Assembly (NCBI RefSeq): GCF_006438725.1
Contig: NZ_RCZD01000003.1
Location: 248,001 to 312,000, forward strand
DNA length: 64,000 nt
Reading direction: 5' to 3'
From: Ewingella americana
GTDB lineage: Bacteria; Pseudomonadota; Gammaproteobacteria; Enterobacterales; Enterobacteriaceae
Shown here: positions 34,973 to 43,459 of the stretch, in pieces
How positions within the stretch are numbered: position 1 is the stretch's first letter
Layout of the letters: each line of letters begins with the position of its first letter
The notes under the pieces: model-generated
Told to the model about the DNA's origin: nothing
What the model saw: the letters and a program-made list of their open reading frames with translations, nothing else
Databases searched by the model: none
Made by a program: the position numbers and the translations under genes

Positions 34973-35442
34973 TATTCTCTCTCCATTGAGTTAACTTATT
35001 AATCTGATTATTAATCGGGTATGCATGCATGTAGTGAAATATAGACCAGGAAAGCGTAATTGCAAATTCCACACAAAAAAATAGTACTTACCGGTTTAAT
35101 TTGTAGCAGGCGATTTTTAACAGGAGGTGATTATATTTATAGGATATGACCTGATGCCGGTGAAAATCAGAAAATAATACCCGAGATAATTTGGCTAAAT
35201 TTCAATGCCCTATAAGGTTTTATTTATTCTCTATTAATGTGAATAATAAGGAGGGTGAATTATTTTAAACCGATGTAATTCGGTTTTAAGGTTGAAGCTG
35301 TTCTATCAACCTGTCGATATTCTATGGGGGCAGGCAGTTGGCCCGGCGATCCGCGTCTGGGATAAGTAATGAGAAATCAGTCTTAATCACTCCTGCGGCA
35401 GCGGGCTAATCTAAGGTATTCATCGTGACCGGAGGACAGATA
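34973..35442. other. Promoter region of hdeA and the VOC gene
   Basis: 470 bases, AT-rich, between divergent genes. No gene or RNA was recognised. Specific operators could not be identified by eye. Confidence 0.5.
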
Positions 35443-35874
35443 ATGACGGATAAACTTACCCAGGCAGGGTTCTGGCGAGTCGCCCCGGATTCATCCACAC
35501 TGGCGCAGCCACGCGTTTTCATCCGCCTATTTGTGGGCGAGGGGGAGATCGACAAAACCATCGCCTTTTATGAGAATCTGCATGGCGTAAAGGCCGATAT
35601 GCGGTTTGATTTCCCTGAACATCGGCTGGTACTCGCCGCCGTAGGGCCATTCCTGATCCTTGAAGGCTCAGACGCAGATCTACTCCCTTTCCGTTCCACC
35701 GTGGGCACGCTGCTGGTGGATGACATCTACCCCTACTTCGAGCGGCTTTCGGCGTCGGGTGCGGAGATTTTCTTTGGCCCGGTCGACGTCCCCACCGGCG
35801 CATGTTTCAACGCAAAATTACCAGGTGGGCTGGTAATCGAATACGTTCACCACCGTCCACAGGAAAATGAGTAA
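35443..35874 (+). CDS. VOC (glyoxalase/bleomycin-resistance) family protein
   Basis: A 143-residue protein of the vicinal oxygen chelate fold: VFIRLFVGEGEIDKTIAFYE, MRFDFPEHRLVLAAVGPFLI, VGTLLVDDIYPYFERLSASG, FNAKLPGGLVIEYVHHRP. The two beta-alpha-beta-beta-beta units are visible, but only a Glu near the C-terminus (VIEYVHH) is a clear metal-ligand candidate, so enzymatic activity is uncertain. Start ATG has GGAGG seven bases upstream. Stand-alone gene. Substrate unknown. Confidence 0.75.
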   Translation: MTDKLTQAGFWRVAPDSSTLAQPRVFIRLFVGEGEIDKTIAFYENLHGVKADMRFDFPEHRLVLAAVGPFLILEGSDADLLPFRSTVGTLLVDDIYPYFERLSASGAEIFFGPVDVPTGACFNAKLPGGLVIEYVHHRPQENE

Positions 35875-35976
35875 GTGAGTTTTGTTGGCTGGGAGACGAA
35901 AAGGAGCGTTATTGGTGGCTTACAGGAATGGTTATAATTTTATATTTCTTTGATTTTATTGTTTAATTATAAGGTT

Positions 35977-36123
35977 ATGGCTTCCAAGTCCAAGTCCAAG
36001 TCCAAGTCCAAGTCCAAGTCCAAGTCCAAGTCCAAGTCCAAGTCCAAGTCCAAGTCCAAGTCCAAGTCCAAGTCCAAGTCCAAGTCCAAGTCCAAGCCTA
36101 ATGACACATGGGCGCATGGTTAA
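35977..36123 (+). CDS. Possible (Lys-Ser)18 repeat peptide
   Basis: ATG GCT TCC opens a frame that runs through the whole AAGTCC repeat as 18 Lys-Ser pairs, then KPNDTWAHG and stop (48 residues). AAGG is only two bases before the ATG, so the ribosome site is poor. The repeat does not interrupt the frame. Translation is unproven. Confidence 0.25.
   Translation: MASKSKSKSKSKSKSKSKSKSKSKSKSKSKSKSKSKSKSKPNDTWAHG
35986..36093 (+). repeat. Perfect tandem hexanucleotide repeat AAGTCC x18
   Basis: Eighteen exact copies (108 bases), then a degenerate unit AAGCCT. In the frames of either strand it reads Lys-Ser, Ser-Pro, Val-Gln, or Gly-Leu. Such a long perfect short repeat is rare in Enterobacterales chromosomes; copy number should change by strand slippage, but always by whole codon pairs. 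Confidence 0.97.
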
Positions 36124-36256
36124 AGACATCGCTGATAGCATTCATCCAGACCAACGAGAAGCCGCCGCCGTATTTCTAACCAGATCGGCCAAAGAAGCCA
36201 GGGAGACGGAACGGCAAAACGGGGAGATAAAAGGCGTCATTATCACTCGTCGTTGA
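36101..36256 (+). CDS. Possible 51-residue protein just after the hexamer repeat
   Basis: ATG 36101 opens a charged, helical product ([51 protein letters not shown]) of normal amino-acid composition. It overlaps the end of the (Lys-Ser) frame by 23 bases, and no ribosome site is visible, so it would need coupling. Upstream, its frame continues openly through the repeat as Ser-Pro, so it might be the end of a longer decayed gene. No family recognised. Confidence 0.3.
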   Translation: MTHGRMVKDIADSIHPDQREAAAVFLTRSAKEARETERQNGEIKGVIITRR

Positions 36257-36783
36257 TTTGGGGCCGCGCAGGGCAATGGCCCATTTATCGTGTCAGGTTT
36301 TTTCAGTGAAAGTTTTAAGCCCTTGCCGCCGCAAGCCCTGTGGCGCAAAGGTTTTCAGATTTTATGGTATATCCCGCCACTGCACTTTTATCACGGCATT
36401 TTCCACGAAAAATAATTACACTCAATTTAAACAAGGGATTACACCTAGTTTTGCAAGATTGCCGGAGAGGCGAAACTGAAAAAGACTGAAATCCTTTTCA
36501 CACTTTTCAGTTTGGTATTCGTTACAGAACCCCAGGAACGGCGTGGCCTGGCGTATTGGTTTGTAGAAAAATGAAACTGAACAAATTAACTGATGCAAAA
36601 GCCGCAGGCGGGTGCGGTGTAGTGCAATTTTTGTTATTTGAACCGTTATGTTTCTGAACAAACTGATGAGTAAAATGACCGTTCTCATACACTTTGCTGG
36701 TTTCTAGAAAACTTGTATTTTACTATGCTGGATGTATTGTAAGAAAAGGGATTGTGATATCGAATCTAGTAAAGGAGGTTTAA
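36257..36783. other. Left flank of the tRNA-Arg island
   Basis: 527 bases with no convincing gene. A 28-codon frame at 36571-36657 starts MKLNKLTDAKAAGG, faintly like a P4-type integrase start, but stops soon. The last part, to AAAGGAGG at 36771, is AT-rich and leads into kwaA. Confidence 0.4.
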
Positions 36784-37386
36784 TTGGACGCTGATAATAA
36801 AAAACATAGAGAGCAAACAAGAAGAAAAATAGATTTATATATATTGTCTCTTGCTATTCTATTTGGTTTTTTTATATTTATTACATGTAAAGTTCCGATG
36901 TGTTTTTCATCAACTTGTGAATATATTGGCTCGTGGGAATTATTAAAAACAAATATCGTTCCTGCTATATGCATATTATTATTGCTATATTGCCGCTTCG
37001 CTTATTCAAGATTCAAAAAAGACACAAGAAGGTCAGTTGAATTACCTTTTGAAATCATGAAAATAGAGAAAATAAATTACGAACATTTAACATTTTTGGC
37101 AACCTACATAATACCATTAATTACATTTGACTTTGAAAAAGAAAGGTATGTTTTTGTGTTGGGGGCATTATTGATTATCATGGGTATAATATATATAAAA
37201 ACTGATCTTTTCTATGCTAATCCTTCACTGGCATTATTAGGTTTCAATATTTATAAGGTTAACGTTAAGTTATCCGAAGATAAAGTAAAAGAGGGGGTGG
37301 TAATTATAACAAGGCGAAAATTAGAGGAGAAACAGATGGTGAGTTATATCAAGCTTGATGATAGGGTTTATTATTCTGGTAATTAA
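36784..37386 (+). CDS. kwaA: Kiwa-type antiphage membrane protein KwaA
   Basis: A 200-residue integral membrane protein: four hydrophobic segments (about 18-35, 57-72, 103-115, 121-138), then a soluble end with TDLFYANPSLALLGFNIYKV and IITRRKLEEKQMVSYIKLDD. The NP-LALLGF-IYK segment and paired DUF4868 gene are what identify KwaA. In Kiwa systems the membrane protein senses phage infection and acts with KwaB to stop phage DNA replication or expression. Start is TTG with AAAGGAGG five bases upstream. The gene is much more AT-rich than the core, which suggests transfer. kwaB follows after nine bases. Confidence 0.7.
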   Translation: MDADNKKHREQTRRKIDLYILSLAILFGFFIFITCKVPMCFSSTCEYIGSWELLKTNIVPAICILLLLYCRFAYSRFKKDTRRSVELPFEIMKIEKINYEHLTFLATYIIPLITFDFEKERYVFVLGALLIIMGIIYIKTDLFYANPSLALLGFNIYKVNVKLSEDKVKEGVVIITRRKLEEKQMVSYIKLDDRVYYSGN

Positions 37387-37395
37387 GGGGTTTTT

Positions 37396-38377
37396 ATGAC
37401 TGCACAGATTTTAACTAAAGAACAGCTGGATGTGGATCTCCGGTATTACGTAGAAAATAAGGATTCAATTGCTGTAATTGTTTATGCAATAACCAAAGGA
37501 AATCCTACTCCCCTAAGGATGGATATCGAGGCTCCAGCTCAATCTGGACTTAAATCTCTTTTTTTAGATGTAATACAGAAAGATGTTATCGATAACGAAG
37601 AATTAACACTATTGCCTCTTTCATCCGCTGATGAAAGAGGCAATAGTGCTTTATCACTATGATATCGAAATACCTGAAGAATTAAACTGTTTGAATCGAA
37701 GTTTAGGCCAACCAGATGAACAGGAGTTTGATTTTAATGTTCATAAATTAGAAGATATAAGAGTTTTACTTATCTGCATAGGTAATATTGGGAGGCAGAT
37801 AATTTTATATAAAACAATGGCTCCTGTAAATATTTTCTCACAGGATAGCTTCTTTCTTGTGAAGTCAGATACAAGACTTAAGGAAATAAAAGAGGATTTC
37901 TTCAGAGTTAGTGGTAATTTTCAAATAATAAAAGTCAATGAAAATGTCTTTGTCGTTGATCTGAGGTTAGTGGAAAAGATGTTTGGTTTTCATGAAGTAA
38001 TAAAAAGGGAAGCGACTCAGGGGATGCAGGCTATCAGTGATATGAATATTGTAGCTAATATGGATGTTATGGAGGAGTTGATTGCTGATGTTAAATATGC
38101 TAGGAAGCTGACAAGAGTAGCCAAGGCTTCACCAGTAATTAAAGCCGGAATTGATAATTTGAATATCATTCAGTTCTGTAAAACTTATCCAACTCTCAAA
38201 GATCGCATCCGTTTTAATGAAGATGAGACAATGATTTCTTTAGATACGAAGGTGTCTAAAGATTTATTCATAAAAGTTTTAATGGACGATTTTTTAACAT
38301 CTCAGTTAACTAAGTTTTATTATGATAGCATTGCTAAAGACACTTTAGCCGCGGAAGAAGATGCTGTGGTTAACTAA
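37396..38377 (+). pseudogene. kwaB: Kiwa effector KwaB (DUF4868), frameshifted
   Basis: Two overlapping frames make one DUF4868 protein of about 326 residues: 37396-37662 (MTAQILTKEQLDVDLRYYVE to LTLLPLSSADE) and 37631 onward (EAIVLYHYDIEIPEELNC to AAEEDAVVN). Removing one A from AAA at 37633-37635 joins them as SSADEEAIVLYHYD. Family marks are DSFFLVKSDTRLKEIKEDFF and VFVVDLRLVEKMFGFHEVI. In Kiwa, KwaB is the cytosolic DNA-associated effector that works with KwaA. Start ATG follows AAGGGG. As written, the product stops after 88 residues, so the system is likely inactive unless ribosomes shift +1 or the base is a sequencing error. The shift lies within a perfect 15-bp inverted repeat. Confidence 0.7.
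37611..37644. repeat. Perfect 15-bp inverted repeat at the kwaB frameshift
   Basis: ATTGCCTCTTTCATC / GATGAAAGAGGCAAT with a CGCT loop, inside coding sequence. The extra A that breaks the frame is one of the bases that makes the right arm an exact complement of the left arm. Confidence 0.95.
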
Positions 38378-38415
38378 TGAAATATTGTGGTGATACCATT
38401 CACCACAATATTTCA
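38378..38415. terminator. Bidirectional hairpin between kwaB and the integrase remnant
   Basis: Perfect 15-bp stem TGAAATATTGTGGTG / CACCACAATATTTCA with an 8-base loop, starting right after the kwaB stop and containing the stop of the convergent integrase. Confidence 0.8.
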
Positions 38416-39100
38416 TTGGAATACCATTCCAACATTTCTCTTCGTCCTTCTAGATACTGCGCATGATTATAAGTCCCTCTAATCGAGTTCTTATCAACAT
38501 GCGCAAGCTGCATCTCAATCCATGCACTATCGAAACCTTGCTCATGAAGAATCGTGCTCATAGTATGCCTAAACCCGTGCCCTGTAGCTTTACCATGATA
38601 TCCAATCAGCTTGAGCACCTTATTAATACTCCCTTCACTCATCGGCTTACTGGCGTTATTCCGGCCAGGGAAAACGAGTTGGTATCTTCCTGTCAGCATT
38701 TCTAATTGGCGCAAGATCTCCACTGCCTGAGTTGATAACGGAACCAGGTGAGGGCGTTTCATCTTCATACGCTCGGCAGGTATCAGCCACAGTGCATTAT
38801 CTAAATCAAACTCTTCCCACTTTGCCGCACGTAGTTCAATAGTTCTTACACCCGTCATCGGATTTATGCTCTTGGCCAACTGTGATTTGGCTTCTTCACG
38901 TTTGGCGCGTGCCTCTGCCAACGTCACTGGGCCATAGACACCAAAAGAAATCATTTTAGGCTTACCTGCAAAGCGATATCTGAATCGCCAGCCCTTTACA
39001 CCAGAGGTTTCGATAAGCAAAGAAAGCCATAGCCATCACTGAGTATGTAAGGCTTTTCGCCTGGTTTGGCGCGTTTTATTTGGATATCACTAAGCGGTAT
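38400..39100 (-). pseudogene. P4-type tyrosine integrase, decayed
   Basis: Remnant of the integrase that placed the island at tRNA-Arg. The N-terminal arm-binding part (PLSDIQIKRAKPGEKPYILS, DGYG) starts at ATA where ATG is expected, then shifts frame before LLIETSGVKGWRFRYRFAGK. At SINP the sequence jumps to MTGVRTIELRAAKW, so roughly 150-200 residues of the middle are deleted. The catalytic part is otherwise intact: Arg in TGVRTIEL, HGFRHTM, and LAHVDKN...YNHAQY with the Tyr nucleophile. It lies next to the tRNA, pointing away from it. Non-functional. Confidence 0.8.
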
Positions 39101-39249
39101 GTGTATAGCTCTCTACTTCGAACCTGAGTTATACACAAAAGAGCCAGCTTCTACTGGATTTTATGGGACGTCCTCAGACTATGAGATAGGTTTAATTCAT
39201 TGAAATTAAGGGGGTTACGGACGTTTTTAGCTGTCTTTGGAAGTAATAA

Positions 39250-39324
39250 TGGTGTCCCCTACAGGAATCGAACCTGTAACTAGCCCTTAGGAGGGGCTTG
39301 TTATATCCGTTTAACTAAGGAGAC
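39250..39324 (-). tRNA. argW: tRNA-Arg (anticodon CCU)
   Basis: 75 bases including encoded CCA. Acceptor stem GTCTCCT / AGGGGAC, anticodon loop CTCCTAA within the GCCCCTCCTAAGGGC arm, and T arm ACAGGTTCGATTCCTGT. The sequence matches E. coli argW closely, and yfdC is its neighbour there as well. argW is a known prophage integration site, fitting the integrase remnant beside it. Confidence 0.95.
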
Positions 39325-39413
39325 ACGGGCGGTGTTGGAACCGCCCGCGTAGTATACCTGTTTTTGTCACAATAATAAGACGTTAGCCGGTCGTTTGGTT
39401 ATTTCGTCGCCAG

Positions 39414-40334
39414 TTACGCGCCTTTGTCATCGCTTTGCGGCTGCTTCTTCGTGTTCGGTCTGTTCTTAGCCTTGTTCTGATTACTCATGTCGTTGCGGAT
39501 CTGCGCGTGGCTTATCAGTGCGAAGATAAATGTGCCGCCGAAGATATTCCCGGCCAGTGTCGGCAGTGCGAACGGCCAGAGGAATTCGTACCAGGGGATA
39601 ACCCCCGTGAACACCAGATACAGAATCTCTACCGAACCGACCACGATGTGCGTCAGGTCGGCGATGGCGACCAGATAGGTCATCAGCATGATCACCCAGA
39701 TTTTTGCCGTGCCCGCCGAAGGGAGCATCCAGACCATGGTGGCTATCAGCCAGCCGGAAATAATGCCACTGACAAACATGGCGGTGGGTGTTTTCTCCAT
39801 GATTTTTAGGCTGAGGGTGCGAAAGGCGGCGTCGGTATCGGCATCAAAGAACGGCACCAGATGAAACGCCAGCGCCGCGCAGGCGCAGCCAATCAGGTTA
39901 CCCGCCAGTACCACGCCCCACAAACGCAGCAGGATGGCGACGTTTTTCAGCGTCGGTTTATGCATCACAGGCAAGACGGCGGTTACGGTGTTTTCCGTAA
40001 ACAGTTGCTGGCGGGCCATGATCACGATGATAAAGCCTGCGGTATAGCCGATGTTCTCAATAAAGAAACGCTCGGGCGAATCGGGCAGGCGGGCATGCAG
40101 AATACCTTTGACCATCAACGATGCGCTGATCGACAGCCCCGCAGCAATCGCCGACCACATCAGGGCCAGCCCGTCGCGCTCCAGCTCCTTCTCACCCTCC
40201 ATACGGATTTGCTCATGTACCGCTGCGGCGCGTGAAGGCAGATTCTCCTCATCGACTTCAATCTCAGTGCCTTGCGAATGTTCTTCACTGTCGACGTCCA
40301 CGCCAGTCTCTTTGTGGTTATTTTTCTGGTTCAT
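39414..40334 (-). CDS. yfdC: Formate/nitrite transporter family protein YfdC
   Basis: Inner-membrane channel-like protein of the FocA/NirC (FNT) family; its substrate is not settled. It has 306 residues with a long acidic N-terminal tail, six membrane segments and a Lys/Asn-rich C-terminal tail. The E. coli YfdC blocks are clear: EKELERDGLALMWSAIAAGL, GYTAGFIIVIMARQQLFTEN, VTAVLPVMHKPTLKNVAILL, SGWLIATMVWMLP, DLTHIVVGSVEILYLVF, ALPTLAGNIFGGTFIFALIS. Divergent from ccmA with 158 bases between. Confidence 0.93.
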   Translation of the reverse strand: MNQKNNHKETGVDVDSEEHSQGTEIEVDEENLPSRAAAVHEQIRMEGEKELERDGLALMWSAIAAGLSISASLMVKGILHARLPDSPERFFIENIGYTAGFIIVIMARQQLFTENTVTAVLPVMHKPTLKNVAILLRLWGVVLAGNLIGCACAALAFHLVPFFDADTDAAFRTLSLKIMEKTPTAMFVSGIISGWLIATMVWMLPSAGTAKIWVIMLMTYLVAIADLTHIVVGSVEILYLVFTGVIPWYEFLWPFALPTLAGNIFGGTFIFALISHAQIRNDMSNQNKAKNRPNTKKQPQSDDKGA

Positions 40335-40492
40335 AAACCGTTCTCTCTGTGGTGTTGCAAAGCGCGCTGTAAAAGTTGCTGTTTAAGCATAGAAGAGAGA
40401 AAAGCGTTGTGTCGGGCCGAGGGAAGCCCAGGCTGCGACCCGTAGGATGCTTATGATATGATGCGCACTTGTGAAATTTACAGGATGCGCCC

Positions 40493-41122
40493 ATGTTCGA
40501 AGCCCTTAATCTGAGTTGTGTGCGCGATGAGCGGACCCTGTTTAGTGGCTTAAGTTTCACCCTCGAACCCGGTGAAATGGTGCAAATTGAAGGTCAAAAT
40601 GGTGCGGGTAAAACCAGCCTGCTGCGGATCCTGGCCGGGTTGTCATCGCCGGATGCCGGTGAAGTTCGCTGGCAGGGCGAAAATACCCGCCGTCAGCGCG
40701 ACGTTTTTCACCAAAAGTTACTGTTTCTGGGGCATCAGCCGGGTATCAAAACCGTCCTGACTGCCTATGAAAATCTGGCGTTTTATCAGTCCGTTGAGGG
40801 TAAACAAGATGCTGATGCTATTTATCAGGCGCTGGAGAACGTGGGTCTGCTGGGTTATGAAGAGGTGACCGTGGCGCAGATATCAGCCGGGCAGCAGCGC
40901 CGCGTGGCACTGGCGCGTCTGTGGCTGACCCGCGCACCGCTGTGGATCCTCGACGAGCCGCTCACCGCCATTGACAAGCAGGGTGTCGCGACGCTGATTG
41001 CGCTGTTTGAACAGCATGTTAGCGGCGGCGGTATGGTGCTGCTGACCACGCACCAGGATTTACAGGGTGTTAACCGCACCGTGCGTCAACTGCGTCTGAC
41101 AAGTGAACCCTATGTTGATTAA
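40493..41122 (+). CDS. ccmA: Heme exporter ATP-binding protein CcmA
   Basis: ATPase of the CcmABCD complex that releases holo-CcmE during cytochrome c maturation. It has 209 residues: Walker [10 protein letters not shown], signature [14 protein letters not shown], Walker B LWILDEPL and H-loop TTHQD. First gene of an eight- or nine-gene ccm operon; its end overlaps ccmB by 11 bases. Confidence 0.96.
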   Translation: MFEALNLSCVRDERTLFSGLSFTLEPGEMVQIEGQNGAGKTSLLRILAGLSSPDAGEVRWQGENTRRQRDVFHQKLLFLGHQPGIKTVLTAYENLAFYQSVEGKQDADAIYQALENVGLLGYEEVTVAQISAGQQRRVALARLWLTRAPLWILDEPLTAIDKQGVATLIALFEQHVSGGGMVLLTTHQDLQGVNRTVRQLRLTSEPYVD

Positions 41123-41771
41123 CATCCTGCGTCGCGAGCTGAAAATCGCCTTTCGTAATAGTGCGGAGATCATCAATCCGCTGTGGTTTTTCATTATTGT
41201 GATTACGTTGTTTCCGTTGGGGCTGGGGCCTGAACCGCAGTTGCTGGCGCGCATTGCGCCCGGCATTGTGTGGGTTGCCGCACTGCTGGCTTCACTGCTT
41301 TCGCTGGAAAGACTCTTTCGTGATGACTATCTGGACGGTACGCTTGAGCAGCTTCTGTTGCTGCCTTCGCCGCTGTCACTCACGGTGCTGGGGAAAGTAT
41401 GTGCTCACTGGGTGGTGACCGGTTTGCCGTTGCTGATCCTCTCGCCGGTGATTGCGTTGCTGCTTTCGCTGGATTTTGTTACCTGGAAAGCGGTGGCGCT
41501 GACATTATTACTCGGCACGCCGACCCTGAGTTTTATCGGCGCGGTGGGTGTGGCGCTGACGGTCGGCCTGCGTAAGGGCGGCGTGTTACTTAGCCTGCTG
41601 GTCTTGCCGTTGTATATTCCGGTGCTGATTTTTGCCACCGGTGCGATAGATGCCGCCTCAATGGGCATGCCGATTGGCGGCTATCTGGCCATTCTCGGCG
41701 CGATGCTGGTGGCGAGCGCGACGTTAACGCCCTTTGCCACGGCAGCGGCTCTGCGGGTGACTGTTCACTAA
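41112..41771 (+). CDS. ccmB: Heme exporter membrane protein CcmB
   Basis: Six-span inner-membrane partner of CcmA. It has 219 residues from ATG 41112, which matches the E. coli start region ([20 protein letters not shown] against E. coli FRLELRVAFRHSAEIANPLW); a GTG three codons earlier is less likely. Conserved blocks are [34 protein letters not shown] and [21 protein letters not shown] 184-base gap follows before ccmC, longer than the other spacings in the operon, with no recognised gene. Confidence 0.95.
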   Translation: MLINILRRELKIAFRNSAEIINPLWFFIIVITLFPLGLGPEPQLLARIAPGIVWVAALLASLLSLERLFRDDYLDGTLEQLLLLPSPLSLTVLGKVCAHWVVTGLPLLILSPVIALLLSLDFVTWKAVALTLLLGTPTLSFIGAVGVALTVGLRKGGVLLSLLVLPLYIPVLIFATGAIDAASMGMPIGGYLAILGAMLVASATLTPFATAAALRVTVH

Positions 41772-41955
41772 TATATTTACCGGTCGTTACAAAACGGCAG
41801 AAAAATCGCAACCTTTGACTAACATCACACTTCCCTATAGGGAACAATAGAGCGATGCCCATAAGTGCGGATGGTGTCACATCAGACCGCACAAGAGCCC
41901 ACTGAGGTTTCATGGCATACCACACAGTGCAAATTTAGAGTGAGCAACGATAACA

Positions 41956-42690
41956 ATGTGGAAATGGTTACATCAACTTGCGCGGCCCGAACGGCTTTAT
42001 CACGTCTGCGGCCGCTTTATCCCGTGGCTTGCCATTCTGGGTGTGGCCTGTCTGCTGATCGGCTGGGTCTGGGGTTTTGGCTACGCGCCGCCGGATTACC
42101 AACAAGGCAACAGCTACCGCATCATGTACATTCACGTCCCGGCGGCCATCTGGTCGATGGGGATTTACAGCGCGATGGCGATTGCTGCTTTCATCGGCCT
42201 GGTCTGGCAGATGAAAATGTCGGATCTGGCGCTGGCGGCGATGGCACCGGTGGGTGCGGTGTTCACTTTCATTGCGTTGGTGACCGGTTCCGCCTGGGGT
42301 AAACCGATGTGGGGCACCTGGTGGGTATGGGACGCGCGGCTGACCTCCGAACTGGTGCTGCTGTTTCTGTATCTCGGTGCCATTGCGCTCTATAACGCTT
42401 TCGAAGATCGCCGTCTTGCGGGGCGTGCGGCGAGTATTCTGGTGCTGGTCGGCGTGGTCAATATTCCCATCATTCACTATTCGGTGGAGTGGTGGAACAC
42501 CCTGCATCAGGGTTCTACTAACATGCAGCAGTCCATCGACCCGAGTATGCGCTACCCTCTGCGCTGGGCTATCTTCGGCTATCTGTTCTTCTTTATTACC
42601 CTGACGCTGATGCGTCTGCGCAACCTGATCTTGTATCAGGAACGCCTGCGTCCCTGGGTGGCTTCACTGGTTAACAAGGAGCGACGCTGA
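41956..42690 (+). CDS. ccmC: Heme handling protein CcmC
   Basis: Six-span inner-membrane protein that loads heme onto CcmE. It has 244 residues. The tryptophan-rich WWD motif (WGKPMWGTWWVWDARLTSEL) and both heme-ligand histidine regions (YIHVPAAIWSMGIY and IIHYSVEWWNTLHQGST) are intact. Its last base overlaps the first of ccmD. Confidence 0.96.
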   Translation: MWKWLHQLARPERLYHVCGRFIPWLAILGVACLLIGWVWGFGYAPPDYQQGNSYRIMYIHVPAAIWSMGIYSAMAIAAFIGLVWQMKMSDLALAAMAPVGAVFTFIALVTGSAWGKPMWGTWWVWDARLTSELVLLFLYLGAIALYNAFEDRRLAGRAASILVLVGVVNIPIIHYSVEWWNTLHQGSTNMQQSIDPSMRYPLRWAIFGYLFFFITLTLMRLRNLILYQERLRPWVASLVNKERR

Positions 42691-42968
42691 TGAACGCCGC
42701 ATTTTCCAGCTGGCAGGCCTTTTTCAACATGGGCGGTTACGCGTTCTATGTCTGGCTTTCTGTCGCCGCGACGCTGATTTCCCTCACCGCGCTGGTGGTC
42801 CACACCGCCTTACAACGCAGATATATTTTGGCCGATGTTCGCCGTCGTCAGGCACGTGAAAAACGCATTGTGCAGTCCAATATTGAGGCTAAAAAACGCC
42901 AGGGCGCAGCGGGTGAAAAAAGCGCTGTGTCGGTGAAACCGGACCCGTCCGGGGAGACGTTACTGTGA
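42690..42968 (+). CDS. ccmD: Heme exporter small subunit CcmD
   Basis: Small membrane protein that holds CcmABC and CcmE together. It has 92 residues: one N-terminal helix ([20 protein letters not shown]) and a basic cytosolic tail ([20 protein letters not shown]). The tail is about 20 residues longer than in E. coli. It overlaps ccmC by one base and ccmE by four (GTGA). Confidence 0.92.
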   Translation: MNAAFSSWQAFFNMGGYAFYVWLSVAATLISLTALVVHTALQRRYILADVRRRQAREKRIVQSNIEAKKRQGAAGEKSAVSVKPDPSGETLL

Positions 42969-43459
42969 ATCCACGTCGTAAAAAACGCCTCTCGCTGGCC
43001 CTTGCGGTGCTGGTTGGGCTGGGGCTGAGTATTTCGCTGGTGATGTACGCGCTGCGCTCGAACATCGATCTGTTCTACACGCCAGGTGAGATCCTGCAGG
43101 GCAAAGGGGAAAACCACGAGATGCCGTTCGTCGGCCAGCGCCTGCGCATTGGCGGCATGGTGATGCCCGGTTCTGTAAAGCGTGACCCGACAAATTTGCA
43201 GGTCAGTTTCAAAATTTATGATGCCCGCGGCGCGATTGCGGTCACTTATAACGGCATCTTGCCGGACTTGTTCCGTGAAGGGCAGGGCGTGGTTGCGCAG
43301 GGCGTAATGCAGGCTAACAACGTGGTCGATGCCAAACAGGTTCTGGCTAAGCACGATGAGAAGTACGTGCCGCCGGAAGTGGAAGCGGCGATGAAAGATA
43401 ATCACAAAGGGCCAGCGTCGAACTACGTTGGCAATTCCAAAGGAAGCGACCGCTCATGA
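42965..43459 (+). CDS. ccmE: Heme chaperone CcmE
   Basis: Membrane-anchored periplasmic chaperone that binds heme covalently. It has 164 residues from a GTG start. The covalent heme ligand His130 sits in [15 protein letters not shown], the same number as in E. coli. There is one N-terminal membrane segment and the OB-fold block [15 protein letters not shown]. It overlaps ccmD and ccmF by four bases each. Confidence 0.97.
   Translation: MNPRRKKRLSLALAVLVGLGLSISLVMYALRSNIDLFYTPGEILQGKGENHEMPFVGQRLRIGGMVMPGSVKRDPTNLQVSFKIYDARGAIAVTYNGILPDLFREGQGVVAQGVMQANNVVDAKQVLAKHDEKYVPPEVEAAMKDNHKGPASNYVGNSKGSDRS

Noticed and set aside
35911-35929. Possible left attachment site of the island
   Set aside because: TGGTGG...TACAGGAAT shares only about nine contiguous bases with the tRNA 3' end (39260-39268) and needs a gap; chance cannot be excluded.
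35986-36093. CRISPR array
   Set aside because: The units are 6 bases with no spacers, so this is a simple tandem repeat.
35956-36141. Leftward frame with a long Gly-Leu repeat
   Set aside because: It is the reverse reading of the hexamer array; no ribosome site and non-repeat ends look random.
36571-36657. MKLNKLTDAKAAGG frame as a second integrase remnant
   Set aside because: Only the first few residues resemble integrase starts; the rest does not match and stops after 28 codons.
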